A DNA stretch of 9,435 nucleotides from Lysobacterales bacterium (GTDB lineage: Bacteria > Pseudomonadota > Gammaproteobacteria > Xanthomonadales > Xanthomonadaceae). The notes under the pieces were generated by a model, which was given only the letters and a program-made list of their open reading frames with translations, did not search any database and was not told the DNA's origin. The stretch is taken from assembly GCA_015655035.1 (NCBI GenBank), contig JAATFS010000122.1, positions 1-9,435 of the forward strand. Reading direction: 5' to 3'. The translations under genes and the position numbers were made by a program. The number at the start of each line of letters is the position of its first letter. Positions within the stretch are counted from its first letter, which is position 1. This document shows positions 1 to 7,134 of this stretch, piece after piece.

Positions 1-608
1 ACGTCAGCTTGAGCATCGGTGAAGGCGACAGCGTAGCGATCGTCGGCGCCTCCGGATCAGGCAAGACTACCCTGCTCGGCCTGCTCGCCGGACTCGACCT
101 GCCCAGCCACGGCAGCATCGCGGTGGCCGGCCACGACCTGGTCCAGCTCGACGAGGAGGCGCGCGCTGCCCTTCGCGCGCGCGAAATCGGCTTCGTGTTC
201 CAGAGCTTCCACCTACTGCCCTCGCTGACCGCCGAGGAAAACATCGCGCTGCCGCTGGAACTGGCCGGACGCGAAGACCCGGCGCGGGTGCGCGAAGTGC
301 TGGAGGCGGTGGGACTGCGCGATCGCGCCCGCCACTACCCGCGCCAGTTGTCGGGCGGCGAGCAGCAGCGCGTGGCGCTGGCGCGCGCGTTCGTGGCACG
401 TCCCCGCATCCTGTTCGCCGACGAGCCCACGGGCAGCCTGGACCAAGCCACCGGGCACCAGATCAGCGACCTGCTGTTCTCGCTCAATGCCACCAGCGAC
501 ACCACCCTGGTGCTGGTGACCCACGACATGACGCTGGCCCGGCGCTGCGCGCAGATCTACCGCATCGATGGCGGGCGCCTGCATCGGCAAACGGATGCGC
601 AGGCATGA
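1..608 (+). CDS. ybbA: YbbA-type ABC transporter ATP-binding protein (5' end outside window)
   Basis: Cytoplasmic ATPase that partners the FtsX-like permease encoded directly downstream. The first complete codon is at position 3, and the reading frame is already open at the window edge. The visible part holds every ABC motif in order: Walker A GASGSGKTT, Q-loop FVFQSF, signature LSGGEQQR, Walker B ILFADEP, D-loop SLD and H-loop VTHD. From memory it follows E. coli YbbA closely, including DEEARAxLRA, GFVFQSF and ADLLFSLN-like stretches. By that comparison about 25-30 N-terminal residues (strand 1 and the A-loop) are missing. A TTG at position 9 could serve as a start, but it would remove those conserved parts, so I treat the gene as clipped. 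The stop overlaps the next start (ATGA, 605-608), so the two genes are translationally coupled. LolD or MacB-type ATPases are the alternatives, but the YbbP partner argues for YbbA. Confidence 0.93.
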   Translation, partial: VSLSIGEGDSVAIVGASGSGKTTLLGLLAGLDLPSHGSIAVAGHDLVQLDEEARAALRAREIGFVFQSFHLLPSLTAEENIALPLELAGREDPARVREVLEAVGLRDRARHYPRQLSGGEQQRVALARAFVARPRILFADEPTGSLDQATGHQISDLLFSLNATSDTTLVLVTHDMTLARRCAQIYRIDGGRLHRQTDAQA

Positions 609-3088
609 ACGTGCTGCGGCATGCCGCGCGATCGGTGCGGCGCGAATTCCTGGCTGGCGACCTGCTGACGGTATTCGCCGCGCTGGTGCTGGGGGTCGCG
701 GTGATGACCGCCGTCGGTACGCTGGTCGATCGGGTCACCCTGGCGCTGACCGGTAGCGCGGCCGAGGTGCTCGGCGGCGACCTGGGCGTGAGCGGCCGCC
801 AGGACATCCCCCAGGCCTTCGCCGACGAGGCGCAGCGCCAGGGACTGCGCAGCACTCGCATGGTCAGCTTCCCGAGCGTGCTGTTCCATGGCGAGGCCAG
901 CCAGATGGCCAACGTTCGCGCCGTCGGCGACGGCTATCCGCTGCGCGGACAATTGCTGGTCGGCCGCGACGTGGCCGGCGTGCAAAGCCAGGTGGCCGGC
1001 CCGCCACCGCCGGGTCAGGCCTATGCCGATCCACGCCTGCTGGAGGCGCTGGGCCTGCGCCTGGGCGACTCGCTGGAATTCGGTGCCGGCCATCTCCGCG
1101 TCACCCGCGTATTGCGCGCCGAGCCGGATACCTCCGGCGAATTGATGCAATTGTCGCCGCCGTTGATGGTCAACCGCGCCGACATCGACGCCGCCGGCCT
1201 GCTCGGCCCGGGCAGTCGCGCGTCCTACCGGCTGATGTTCGCCGGGCCTCCCAAGGCGATCGCCGAGCTGCGCGCCTGGCTCAAGCCACGCGCCAGCGAA
1301 TACCGCCTGGTCGGGATCGAGGACACCCAGCGCGGCATGCGCGATGCCTTCGACCGTGCCGGCCGTTTCCTGGCCCTGTCGGCGCTGCTGGCGGTGCTGC
1401 TGTCCGGCGTGGCCACCGCGCTGGCCGCCAACCGCTTCGCGCTGCGCCGTATCGATAACGTTGCGATTTTGCGCTGCCTTGGCGCCCGCCAGCGCGACAT
1501 CCTCGGCTCGCTGGCGTTGCAACTGCTGCTGACCGCGCTGCCGGCCTGCGCGCTGGGCATCGCGCTCGGCATGCTGGTGCAGCAGGGACTGGTGCAGGCG
1601 CTCGGCAGCCTGATCCCGAACCGGCTGCCATTGCCACAAGCCACTCCGGCGCTGGCCGGGGCCGGCATCGGCCTGCTGTTGCTGCTCGGCTTCGGCTTGC
1701 CGCCGCTGCTGCGACTGCGCGACGTGCCACCGATGCGAGTGCTCAATCGCAGCTTCGCAGCGGTACCGCCGACCTCGCTATTGGTCTATGCCGCCGCGCT
1801 GGCGGCGACCTTGGCACTGACGGTCTACGCCACCGGCGAACTGACGCTGGCCGCATGGGTCCTGGGCGGGCTGGGCGCACTGGCGCTGCTGGCCGGCGCC
1901 GTCGGCGCACTGCTGCTGGTAGTGCTGCGCATGCTCCAGCACCGGCTGCGCGGCGCCTGGAAGCTGGGGCTGGCCGCACTCACCCGGCGCCGCGCACTGA
2001 GCATCGTGCAACTGGTCGGACTATCGCTATCGCTGTGCGCGCTGCTACTGCTGGCCGTGGTCGGCCCGGGCCTGCTAGGGCAGTGGCGCGAGCGGCTACC
2101 GGCGGACACACCCAACTTTTTCCTGATGAACATCCAGCCCGACCAAACCCGCAACGTTCTGCACAGCTTGCGCGCGCTGGGCGTGACCGACGCCGACGTG
2201 CAGCCATTCGCCACCGGGCGCCTGGTCGCGATCAACGGCAGGACGCCGCAGCGGGTCGAGCGCGATCCAGGCGATGCCGGCGATGGCGACAACCGCCCGG
2301 TCAACTTCTCCTGGCGACGCGACTTCCCTCCGGCCAACAGCATCACCGCAGGACGCTTCTGGACCACGACCAGCACCACAGCCGAAGCCTCGGTCGAGGA
2401 AGGCTGGGCACAGCGCTACGCCCTCAAGCTCGGCGACCGCATCACCTTGCTGCTGGGCGAGCAGGAACGCAGCTTCACCGTCACCAGCCTGCGCAAGGCC
2501 GACTGGGATTCGTTCCGGGTGAATTTCTTCCTGCTGCTCAACCAAGGCGCGGTCGGCGACGCGCCGTACAACCTGATCTCCAGCTTCCACCTGGCCCCTG
2601 GCGACGCCCCCAGGCTGGCCGGCCTGACCCGCGACTTCCCCAACATTTCGGTACTGGACATCGACGCCATCCTCGGCCGCGTACGCGCGGTGATCGACCA
2701 GGTGAGCCAGGCCGTGCAACTGGTGATGGGCTTCAGCCTGCTGGCCGGGGTACTGGTGCTGCTGGCCGCCTTGCAAGCCACCGCTGGCGAGCGCCGCTAC
2801 GACAGCGCGGTACTGCGCACCCTGGGCGCACGCCGCAGGCAATTACTCGGCGCGGTACTGGTCGAGTTCGGGACCCTCGGCGTACTGGCAGCCATACTGG
2901 CAGTGGGCGCAGCAGCGGCGATCGGCGTAGTGGTAGCCCAGCAGGCCTTCGACACCCGTCTATCGCCAGCCTGGCCGGCCCTGCTCATCGGTGGCCTACT
3001 CGGCGTGGCGCTAAGCCTGCTAGCCGGCTGGTCCGGCACCCGCCGCATCCTGGCCACCCCACCCGCCCTAGCCTTGCGCGAACCCTAG
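605..3088 (+). CDS. ybbP: YbbP-type FtsX-family ABC permease, 827 aa
   Basis: Inner-membrane permease of the YbbAP complex, a type VII (MacB/LolCE-like) ABC system thought to transmit mechanical work to the periplasm; its substrate is not settled. About ten hydrophobic segments can be read, near residues 24-44, 256-278, 300-325, 351-371, 391-411, 417-440, 468-489, 706-724, 752-777 and 790-809. Two FtsX units (about 256-375 and 706-824) share the RRxDxAxLRxLGAxRxxxLGx-like coupling loop: RRIDNVAILRCLGARQRDIL at 281-300, and RRYDSAVLRTLGARRRQLLG at 730-749. Large soluble periplasmic domains lie at about 45-255 and 490-705. The length is close to the roughly 800 aa usual for YbbP, and the reading frame is intact. 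The ATG at 605 overlaps the ybbA stop. A second long frame at 1855-3285 is a high-GC shadow of this gene. Family assignment is secure; cellular role is inference. Confidence 0.93.
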   Translation: MNVLRHAARSVRREFLAGDLLTVFAALVLGVAVMTAVGTLVDRVTLALTGSAAEVLGGDLGVSGRQDIPQAFADEAQRQGLRSTRMVSFPSVLFHGEASQMANVRAVGDGYPLRGQLLVGRDVAGVQSQVAGPPPPGQAYADPRLLEALGLRLGDSLEFGAGHLRVTRVLRAEPDTSGELMQLSPPLMVNRADIDAAGLLGPGSRASYRLMFAGPPKAIAELRAWLKPRASEYRLVGIEDTQRGMRDAFDRAGRFLALSALLAVLLSGVATALAANRFALRRIDNVAILRCLGARQRDILGSLALQLLLTALPACALGIALGMLVQQGLVQALGSLIPNRLPLPQATPALAGAGIGLLLLLGFGLPPLLRLRDVPPMRVLNRSFAAVPPTSLLVYAAALAATLALTVYATGELTLAAWVLGGLGALALLAGAVGALLLVVLRMLQHRLRGAWKLGLAALTRRRALSIVQLVGLSLSLCALLLLAVVGPGLLGQWRERLPADTPNFFLMNIQPDQTRNVLHSLRALGVTDADVQPFATGRLVAINGRTPQRVERDPGDAGDGDNRPVNFSWRRDFPPANSITAGRFWTTTSTTAEASVEEGWAQRYALKLGDRITLLLGEQERSFTVTSLRKADWDSFRVNFFLLLNQGAVGDAPYNLISSFHLAPGDAPRLAGLTRDFPNISVLDIDAILGRVRAVIDQVSQAVQLVMGFSLLAGVLVLLAALQATAGERRYDSAVLRTLGARRRQLLGAVLVEFGTLGVLAAILAVGAAAAIGVVVAQQAFDTRLSPAWPALLIGGLLGVALSLLAGWSGTRRILATPPALALREP

Positions 3089-3115
3089 CCCACCAACCCA
3101 ATCGCACACGGCGTC

Positions 3116-3135
3116 GCTGTTGCTGTTGCTGTTGC
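3116..3135. repeat. Short GCTGTT hexamer tandem repeat
   Basis: Three exact copies of GCTGTT followed by GC form a 20-bp run, 27 bp after the ybbP stop. It lies in non-coding sequence and so cannot phase-vary a protein directly. It may be a slippage-prone tract or simply chance. Confidence 0.8.
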
Positions 3136-3305
3136 ACCACAAACACAAAAACAAACCGAATCCACCCTCAGCTGAATACCCCACCTCACCATCACCATAT
3201 TCCGGTTAGGCATAAGCACCGTGCCAATCGTACGTTCGCTTGCACCGCCATGCTGCCTACAGTCAGAGGTCCAGCCGCCCCTTAGGCGCCCCCTCTCCCG
3301 CAATC

Positions 3306-3309
3306 GAGG
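3306..3309 (+). promoter_or_regulatory. Ribosome binding site (GAGG) fixing the dioxygenase start
   Basis: GAGG lies 8 nt before the ATG at 3318. The same frame is open upstream to a TTG at 3240, but the added residues look non-coding and are not part of TauD-family proteins. The 3318 start is therefore preferred. Confidence 0.6.
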
Positions 3310-3317
3310 CCTCTCCC

Positions 3318-4220
3318 ATGGCAAGCGCTTCCGTTGCGGTGCGTGCTTCCACACCGGTCGACGCACCCGCACCCCTACAGATACTGCCGTTCGACGGCCC
3401 GCTGGGTGCCGAAGTCATCGGCCTTGACCTGTCCACTCCGCTGGACCCGGACACCTTCGCCCAACTGCACCAGGCGCACCTGCAACACCATGTCCTGGTA
3501 TTTCGCGACCAGCGCATCACCCCGGAGCAACAGATCGCGTTCAGCCGCCGCTTCGGGCCATTGCAGATCCATGTACTGCGCAAATTCCAGCTGCCCGGTC
3601 ATCCCGAGATCCTGGTGGTTTCCAACATCAAGGAAAAGGGCGAACCGATCGGCCTCGGCGACGCTGGCCATTACTGGCATTCGGACCTGTCGTACAAACC
3701 CAAGCCGAGCCTGGGCTCGCTGTTGCTGGCGCAGGAGCTGCCCGCCGAAGGCGGCGATACCTTGTTCGCCAACCAGCACCTCGCCTGGGACAGCTTGCCC
3801 GACGCGCTGAAGCACGCCATCGAAGGGCGGCAGGCCGAACATAGCTACCTCGCCAAGTACGAGGAACTTCGCGCGCGCAGCCCCTGGCGACCGGCACTGA
3901 CGCCGGAACAGATCGCCGAAGTGGCACCGGTGCAGCAGCCGGTGGTACGCACCCATCCCGAGACCGGCCGGCGCGCGCTGTTCGTCAGCGAACACTTCAC
4001 CACCGGCATCGTCGGCCTGCCGCGCGACGAAAGCGATGCACTGCTGCAAGAACTGTTCGCGCACAGCACTCGCGACGCCTTGGTCTACCGCCACCGTTGG
4101 CAGCCCTACGACATGGTGTTCTGGGACAACCGCTCGGTGATGCACCTGGCCGCCGGCACCCCTGAACACCTGCGCCGCCGCCTGCATCGCACCACGATCG
4201 AAGGCGATACGCCGTTCTGA
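3318..4220 (+). CDS. TauD/TfdA-family Fe(II)/2-oxoglutarate-dependent dioxygenase, 300 aa
   Basis: Cytoplasmic non-haem iron enzyme. TauD-type members hydroxylate the carbon next to a sulfonate or ester group using O2 and 2-oxoglutarate, releasing sulfite (or a related product), an aldehyde, succinate and CO2. The iron triad is visible as H121-x-D123 (YWHSD) and H276 (WDNRSVMH). T148 (GGDTLF) and R287/R291 match the 2-oxoglutarate- and sulfonate-binding positions of E. coli TauD. H85 matches TauD H70. TauD Y73 and N95 correspond here to R88 and G117, and F159 to Y181, so the pocket differs where the taurine amine sits. Length compares with 283 aa for TauD, with an extra N-terminal extension of about 15 aa. 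It is the first gene of the operon, 54 bp before the binding-protein gene. The substrate could be taurine, another alkylsulfonate, or a sulfate ester as in AtsK-like enzymes. Family is certain; substrate is not. Confidence 0.92.
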   Translation: MASASVAVRASTPVDAPAPLQILPFDGPLGAEVIGLDLSTPLDPDTFAQLHQAHLQHHVLVFRDQRITPEQQIAFSRRFGPLQIHVLRKFQLPGHPEILVVSNIKEKGEPIGLGDAGHYWHSDLSYKPKPSLGSLLLAQELPAEGGDTLFANQHLAWDSLPDALKHAIEGRQAEHSYLAKYEELRARSPWRPALTPEQIAEVAPVQQPVVRTHPETGRRALFVSEHFTTGIVGLPRDESDALLQELFAHSTRDALVYRHRWQPYDMVFWDNRSVMHLAAGTPEHLRRRLHRTTIEGDTPF

Positions 4221-4274
4221 GCGCAAACCGCTTCTCCCGAACCTTTCTCCGCCCCCCATTTTCCGGAGCGACGC

Positions 4275-5318
4275 ATGACCGCAACGCACTCTCAACGCGC
4301 GGCTACGCGCTCACGCCTCGGCGGCGCCGCGCTCGCGCTGGCCGCCTGCGTGTTCGGCCTGCTGCACAGCGGCCAGGCGCAGGCCGAAGGCCAGCTACGC
4401 ATCGCAAAACAGTACGGCATCGTCTACCTGCTGCTGGACGTGGCCAAGGACCAGAAGCTGATCGAAAAACACGGCAAGGCCGCCGGCCTCGACATCGAGG
4501 TGGACTATCGCCAGCTATCCGGCGGCAGTGCGGTCAACGACGCGCTGCTCACCGGCTCGATCGACGTGGCCGGCGCCGGGGTCGGACCGCTGTTCACCAT
4601 CTGGGATCGCACCCGTGGGCGCCAGAACGTGCGCGGCGTGGCCTCGCTCGGCAATTTCCCGTACTACCTGATCAGCAACAACCCGCGAATTAAGACCATC
4701 GGCGATTTCACCCCGCGCGACCGCATCGCGGTGCCGGCGACCGGTGTATCGGTGCAATCGCGAATCCTGCAATTCGGTTCGGCGCAGCGGTGGGGCGACA
4801 AGGGCTACAACCAGCTCGACCCGCAGCAGGTAGCGCTGCCGCATCCGGATGCGGCGGCGGCGATCATTCGCGGCGGCACCGAGATCAGCGCGCATTTCGC
4901 CACCCCGCCGTTCCAGGAACAGGAGCTTGCGCGCAACCCCAAGGCCCACATCGTCCTGAGCTCCTACGACGTCCAGGGCGGCCCGTCCTCGGCCACCGTG
5001 CTGTACGCCACCGAGAAGTTCCGACGCGATAATCCGCGCACCTACCGCGCATTCGTCGCCGCGCTGGCCGAAGCGGCGGCGCTCATCACCGCCAAGCCCG
5101 AACAGGCCGCCGATATTTTCCTGCGCAGCAACGGCTCCAGCATCGATCGCGCGCTGGTGCTGAAGATCATCAAGGACCCGCAGGTGCAGTTCAAGATCGC
5201 GCCCCAGAACACGTTGGGACTGGGCCAGTTCATGCAGCGCGTGGGTGCGATCAAACAGGCGCCGACCTCGGTAAGCGACTATTTCTTCGACGACCCGCTG
5301 GTTGCGGGCGGGAGCTGA
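4275..5318 (+). CDS. NitT/TauT-family ABC transporter periplasmic substrate-binding protein, 347 aa
   Basis: Binding protein that should capture the substrate for the ATPase and permease encoded next. The N-terminus is an export signal: basic R12/R14, a hydrophobic stretch about 15-30, and an AQA-E signal peptidase I site after residue 37. An LAAC motif (residues 22-25) inside the same signal also fits a lipobox, so a lipoprotein form is possible. The mature part opens with LRIAKQYGIVYLLLDVAKDQ and continues with SGGSAVNDALLTGSIDVAGAG and DRIAVPATGVSVQSRILQ, which is the NMT1/SsuA-like type II binding fold. Resemblance to E. coli TauA or SsuA is at fold level only, so substrate cannot be named from sequence. 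GGAG at 4265-4268, 6 nt before the ATG, supports the start. The stop is 3 bp before the next gene. Nitrate or sulfonate would be typical family ligands; the TauD-like neighbour favours an organosulfonate. Confidence 0.88.
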   Translation: MTATHSQRAATRSRLGGAALALAACVFGLLHSGQAQAEGQLRIAKQYGIVYLLLDVAKDQKLIEKHGKAAGLDIEVDYRQLSGGSAVNDALLTGSIDVAGAGVGPLFTIWDRTRGRQNVRGVASLGNFPYYLISNNPRIKTIGDFTPRDRIAVPATGVSVQSRILQFGSAQRWGDKGYNQLDPQQVALPHPDAAAAIIRGGTEISAHFATPPFQEQELARNPKAHIVLSSYDVQGGPSSATVLYATEKFRRDNPRTYRAFVAALAEAAALITAKPEQAADIFLRSNGSSIDRALVLKIIKDPQVQFKIAPQNTLGLGQFMQRVGAIKQAPTSVSDYFFDDPLVAGGS

Positions 5319-5321
5319 GCG

Positions 5322-6194
5322 ATGAGCCTTGCCTCGCCGTCGTTGCCGACGCCGCTGTTGCAAGTGGACGGCGTCAGCCTGGAGTACGCGGATGCCAAGC
5401 GCGTGGTGCGCGCCACCCATCGGGTGAGCTTTGACGTGCACGAAGCCGACCGCTTCGTGCTGCTCGGGCCTTCGGGCTGCGGCAAGTCGACCCTGCTCAA
5501 GGCCATTGCCGGGTTCGTGCCGCCGCGCGAAGGGCAGATCCGGCTCGGGGAACAAGTGGTGCAGGGTCCCGGACCCGACCGCGTGGTGGTGTTCCAGGAA
5601 TTCGACCAACTGGCACCTTGGAAGACGGTACGCCAGAACGTGGTGTTCGGCCTGCGTGCCGCGCGCCGGCTCGGCCGCGCGGAGGCCGCCGAGCGCGCCG
5701 CCGAATGCATCGAGCAAGTTGGCCTGAGCAAGTTCGCCGACGCCTATCCGCATACGCTTTCCGGCGGCATGAAGCAGCGCGTGGCGATCGCCCGCGCGTT
5801 GGCGATGCAGCCCAGGGTGTTGCTGATGGACGAGCCGTTCGCCGCGCTGGATGCGCTCACCCGTCAACGCATGCAGGAACAGCTGTTGGAACTGTGGGAA
5901 AAGGTGCACTTCACTCTGCTGTTCGTGACTCATTCGATCGAGGAGGCGCTGGTGGTCGGCAACCGGGTGCTGTTGCTGTCGCCGCATCCTGGTCAGGTCC
6001 GCGCCGAACTCAATGCGCATAACTTCGGTCCGCACAGCGCCGGCAGCGCGGCGTTCCAACAGACCACCCAGCGCATCCACCGCCTGCTGTTCGACGACGA
6101 GGCGAGCACGCCGGTCGTGGCACCCGCGGCCAGCACGGCCAGCAATGTCGCGCGGTTGCGGTCCGCCCCCCGTTATCAGGAGCTTGCACCATGA
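5322..6194 (+). CDS. SsuB/TauB-type ABC transporter ATP-binding protein, 290 aa
   Basis: ATPase of the importer, on the inner face of the membrane with the permease that follows. All motifs are intact: Walker A GPSGCGKST (49-57), Q-loop Q92 in VVFQEFDQLAPW, signature LSGGMKQ (146-152), Walker B VLLMDE (166-171), D-loop ALDALTR (from 175), and H-loop H204 in FVTHSIEEA. The FQEFDQLAPWKTV and DEPFAALDALTR wording is typical of the nitrate/sulfonate/taurine group. After the H-loop there is a normal PHPGQV segment and then an alanine-rich C-terminal tail of about 40 residues (about 250-290) of no evident function. The ATG at 5322 has GGAG at 5311-5314 and follows the binding-protein stop by 3 bp. 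Its own stop overlaps the permease start (ATGA). Function as importer ATPase is secure; substrate follows the operon. Confidence 0.93.
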   Translation: MSLASPSLPTPLLQVDGVSLEYADAKRVVRATHRVSFDVHEADRFVLLGPSGCGKSTLLKAIAGFVPPREGQIRLGEQVVQGPGPDRVVVFQEFDQLAPWKTVRQNVVFGLRAARRLGRAEAAERAAECIEQVGLSKFADAYPHTLSGGMKQRVAIARALAMQPRVLLMDEPFAALDALTRQRMQEQLLELWEKVHFTLLFVTHSIEEALVVGNRVLLLSPHPGQVRAELNAHNFGPHSAGSAAFQQTTQRIHRLLFDDEASTPVVAPAASTASNVARLRSAPRYQELAP

Positions 6195-7072
6195 GCGAGC
6201 CGGTCAGCCTGCGACGTCCGCTGCCGCCGGTGCGGGAAGAATACCAACGCGAGGTCGCCCACTTGGATGCGGCGGTCTGGTCGACGCCGCGCGCGCGCAC
6301 CTGGCAAGTGCCGGCATGGCTGCGCAAGGCGCTGATCCTGGCGGTGCTGGCCACGATATGGGAAGTGGCGGCGCGGTTGTTCAACGACGATCTGCTGCTA
6401 CCCAGCGCCTTACAGACCGGGCGTGCGTTCTACGAGGGGCTGCTGAGCGGCGAATTGCTGCGGCGCGTGGGCGCGTCGCTGGCGGTGCTCGCGCAGGGCT
6501 ATCTGCTGGGCGTGGTGCTGGCCTTCGTGGTGACCGCGCTGGCGGCCTCCACCCAGTTTGGACGCGACCTGCTCAGCACCTTGACCGCGATGTTCAATCC
6601 GCTGCCAGCCATCGCGCTGTTGCCGCTGGCATTCCTGTGGTTCGGCCTGGGCAAAGGCAGCCTGGTGTTCGTGCTGGTGCATTCGGTGCTGTGGCCGTTG
6701 GCGCTGAACACCTATGCCGGGTTCTCGGCGGTACCGGAGACGCTGCGCATGGCCGGCCGCAATTACGGGCTGCGCGGTCCGCGCTATGTCGCCACTATTT
6801 TGGTGCCGGCCGCGTTGCCATCGATCCTGTCGGGCCTCAAGATCGCCTGGGCTTTTGCCTGGCGCACGCTGATCGCGGCCGAGCTGGTCTTCGGCGCCAC
6901 CTCCGGCCAGGGCGGACTGGGCTGGTACATTTTCCAGAACCGCAACGAGCTGTATACCGATCGCGTCTTCGCCGGGCTGGCGATGGTGATCGTACTCGGG
7001 CTGCTGGTGGAAGGGGTGGTGTTCCAGCTGCTGGAACGCCTGACGGTACGGCGCTGGGGGATGCAGCGTTGA
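6191..7072 (+). CDS. SsuC/TauC-type ABC transporter permease, 293 aa
   Basis: Inner-membrane permease, expected to act as a dimer with the preceding ATPase and binding protein. It starts with about 44 polar residues, then shows about six hydrophobic segments: near 46-62, 97-118, 130-152, 157-175, 208-235 and 260-280. The coupling (EAA-type) loop is at about 184-210, with G189, G193 and the closing LVPAALPSIL read directly. Segments such as FNPLPAIALLPLAFLWFGLG and the C-terminal ERLTVRRWGM are characteristic of SsuC/TauC/NrtB-type permeases. AGGAG at 6178-6182, inside the end of the ATPase gene, is 8 nt before the ATG, and start and stop overlap by 4 bp, giving tight coupling. The cytosolic N-terminus is longer than in most SsuC proteins. 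No further + strand gene follows, so no FMN-dependent monooxygenase (SsuD) or reductase (SsuE) belongs to this operon within the window. Confidence 0.92.
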   Translation: MSEPVSLRRPLPPVREEYQREVAHLDAAVWSTPRARTWQVPAWLRKALILAVLATIWEVAARLFNDDLLLPSALQTGRAFYEGLLSGELLRRVGASLAVLAQGYLLGVVLAFVVTALAASTQFGRDLLSTLTAMFNPLPAIALLPLAFLWFGLGKGSLVFVLVHSVLWPLALNTYAGFSAVPETLRMAGRNYGLRGPRYVATILVPAALPSILSGLKIAWAFAWRTLIAAELVFGATSGQGGLGWYIFQNRNELYTDRVFAGLAMVIVLGLLVEGVVFQLLERLTVRRWGMQR

Positions 7073-7093
7073 TCCAGCTGCCGCCGGCCTCAC

Positions 7094-7107
7094 GCGCGAG
7101 TACGCGC
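7094..7107 (+). terminator. Small hairpin between convergent genes, possible weak terminator
   Basis: GCGCG, loop AGTA, CGCGC lies 21 bp after the permease stop, in the 62-bp gap between convergent genes. There is no T-run on either strand, so it is at best a weak or Rho-assisted end point. Confidence 0.2.
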
Positions 7108-7134
7108 TAACCGCCGGGATCGGCCGCACCAGGC

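Larger units (their letters stand above)
3089..3317 (+). other. Intergenic region upstream of the sulfonate-type operon
   Basis: This 229-bp gap is clearly lower in GC than its flanks, especially about 3135-3225, which fits a promoter region. It holds the hexamer tract near its start. I see no convincing sigma-70 pair, no clear CysB or Cbl site, and no hairpin plus T-run that would end the ybbAP transcript. The operon promoter is presumably in the AT-richer part around 3180-3240, but I cannot place it. Confidence 0.5.

Noticed and set aside
557..1639. 360-codon open frame on the - strand under ybbP
   Set aside because: Gln/His/Arg-rich antisense shadow with no domain; the sense strand encodes a clear conserved permease.
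3180..3240. CysB/Cbl-type or sigma-54 site upstream of the TauD-like gene
   Set aside because: No element with correct spacing could be read; only a general drop in GC is visible.
1855..3285. 476-codon open frame on the + strand overlapping ybbP
   Set aside because: It is an out-of-frame shadow of the FtsX-like permease: Arg/Gly/Pro/His-rich composition, no domains, and it runs on into the spacer.
3240..3317. N-terminal extension of the TauD-like protein from a TTG
   Set aside because: The extra 26 residues are not family-like, and a GAGG 8 nt before the ATG at 3318 supports the shorter start.
4515..6080. 521-codon open frame on the - strand under the binding protein and ATPase
   Set aside because: Antisense shadow in high-GC DNA. 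It is rich in Arg, His and Gln, has no recognisable motif, and crosses two well-supported genes.
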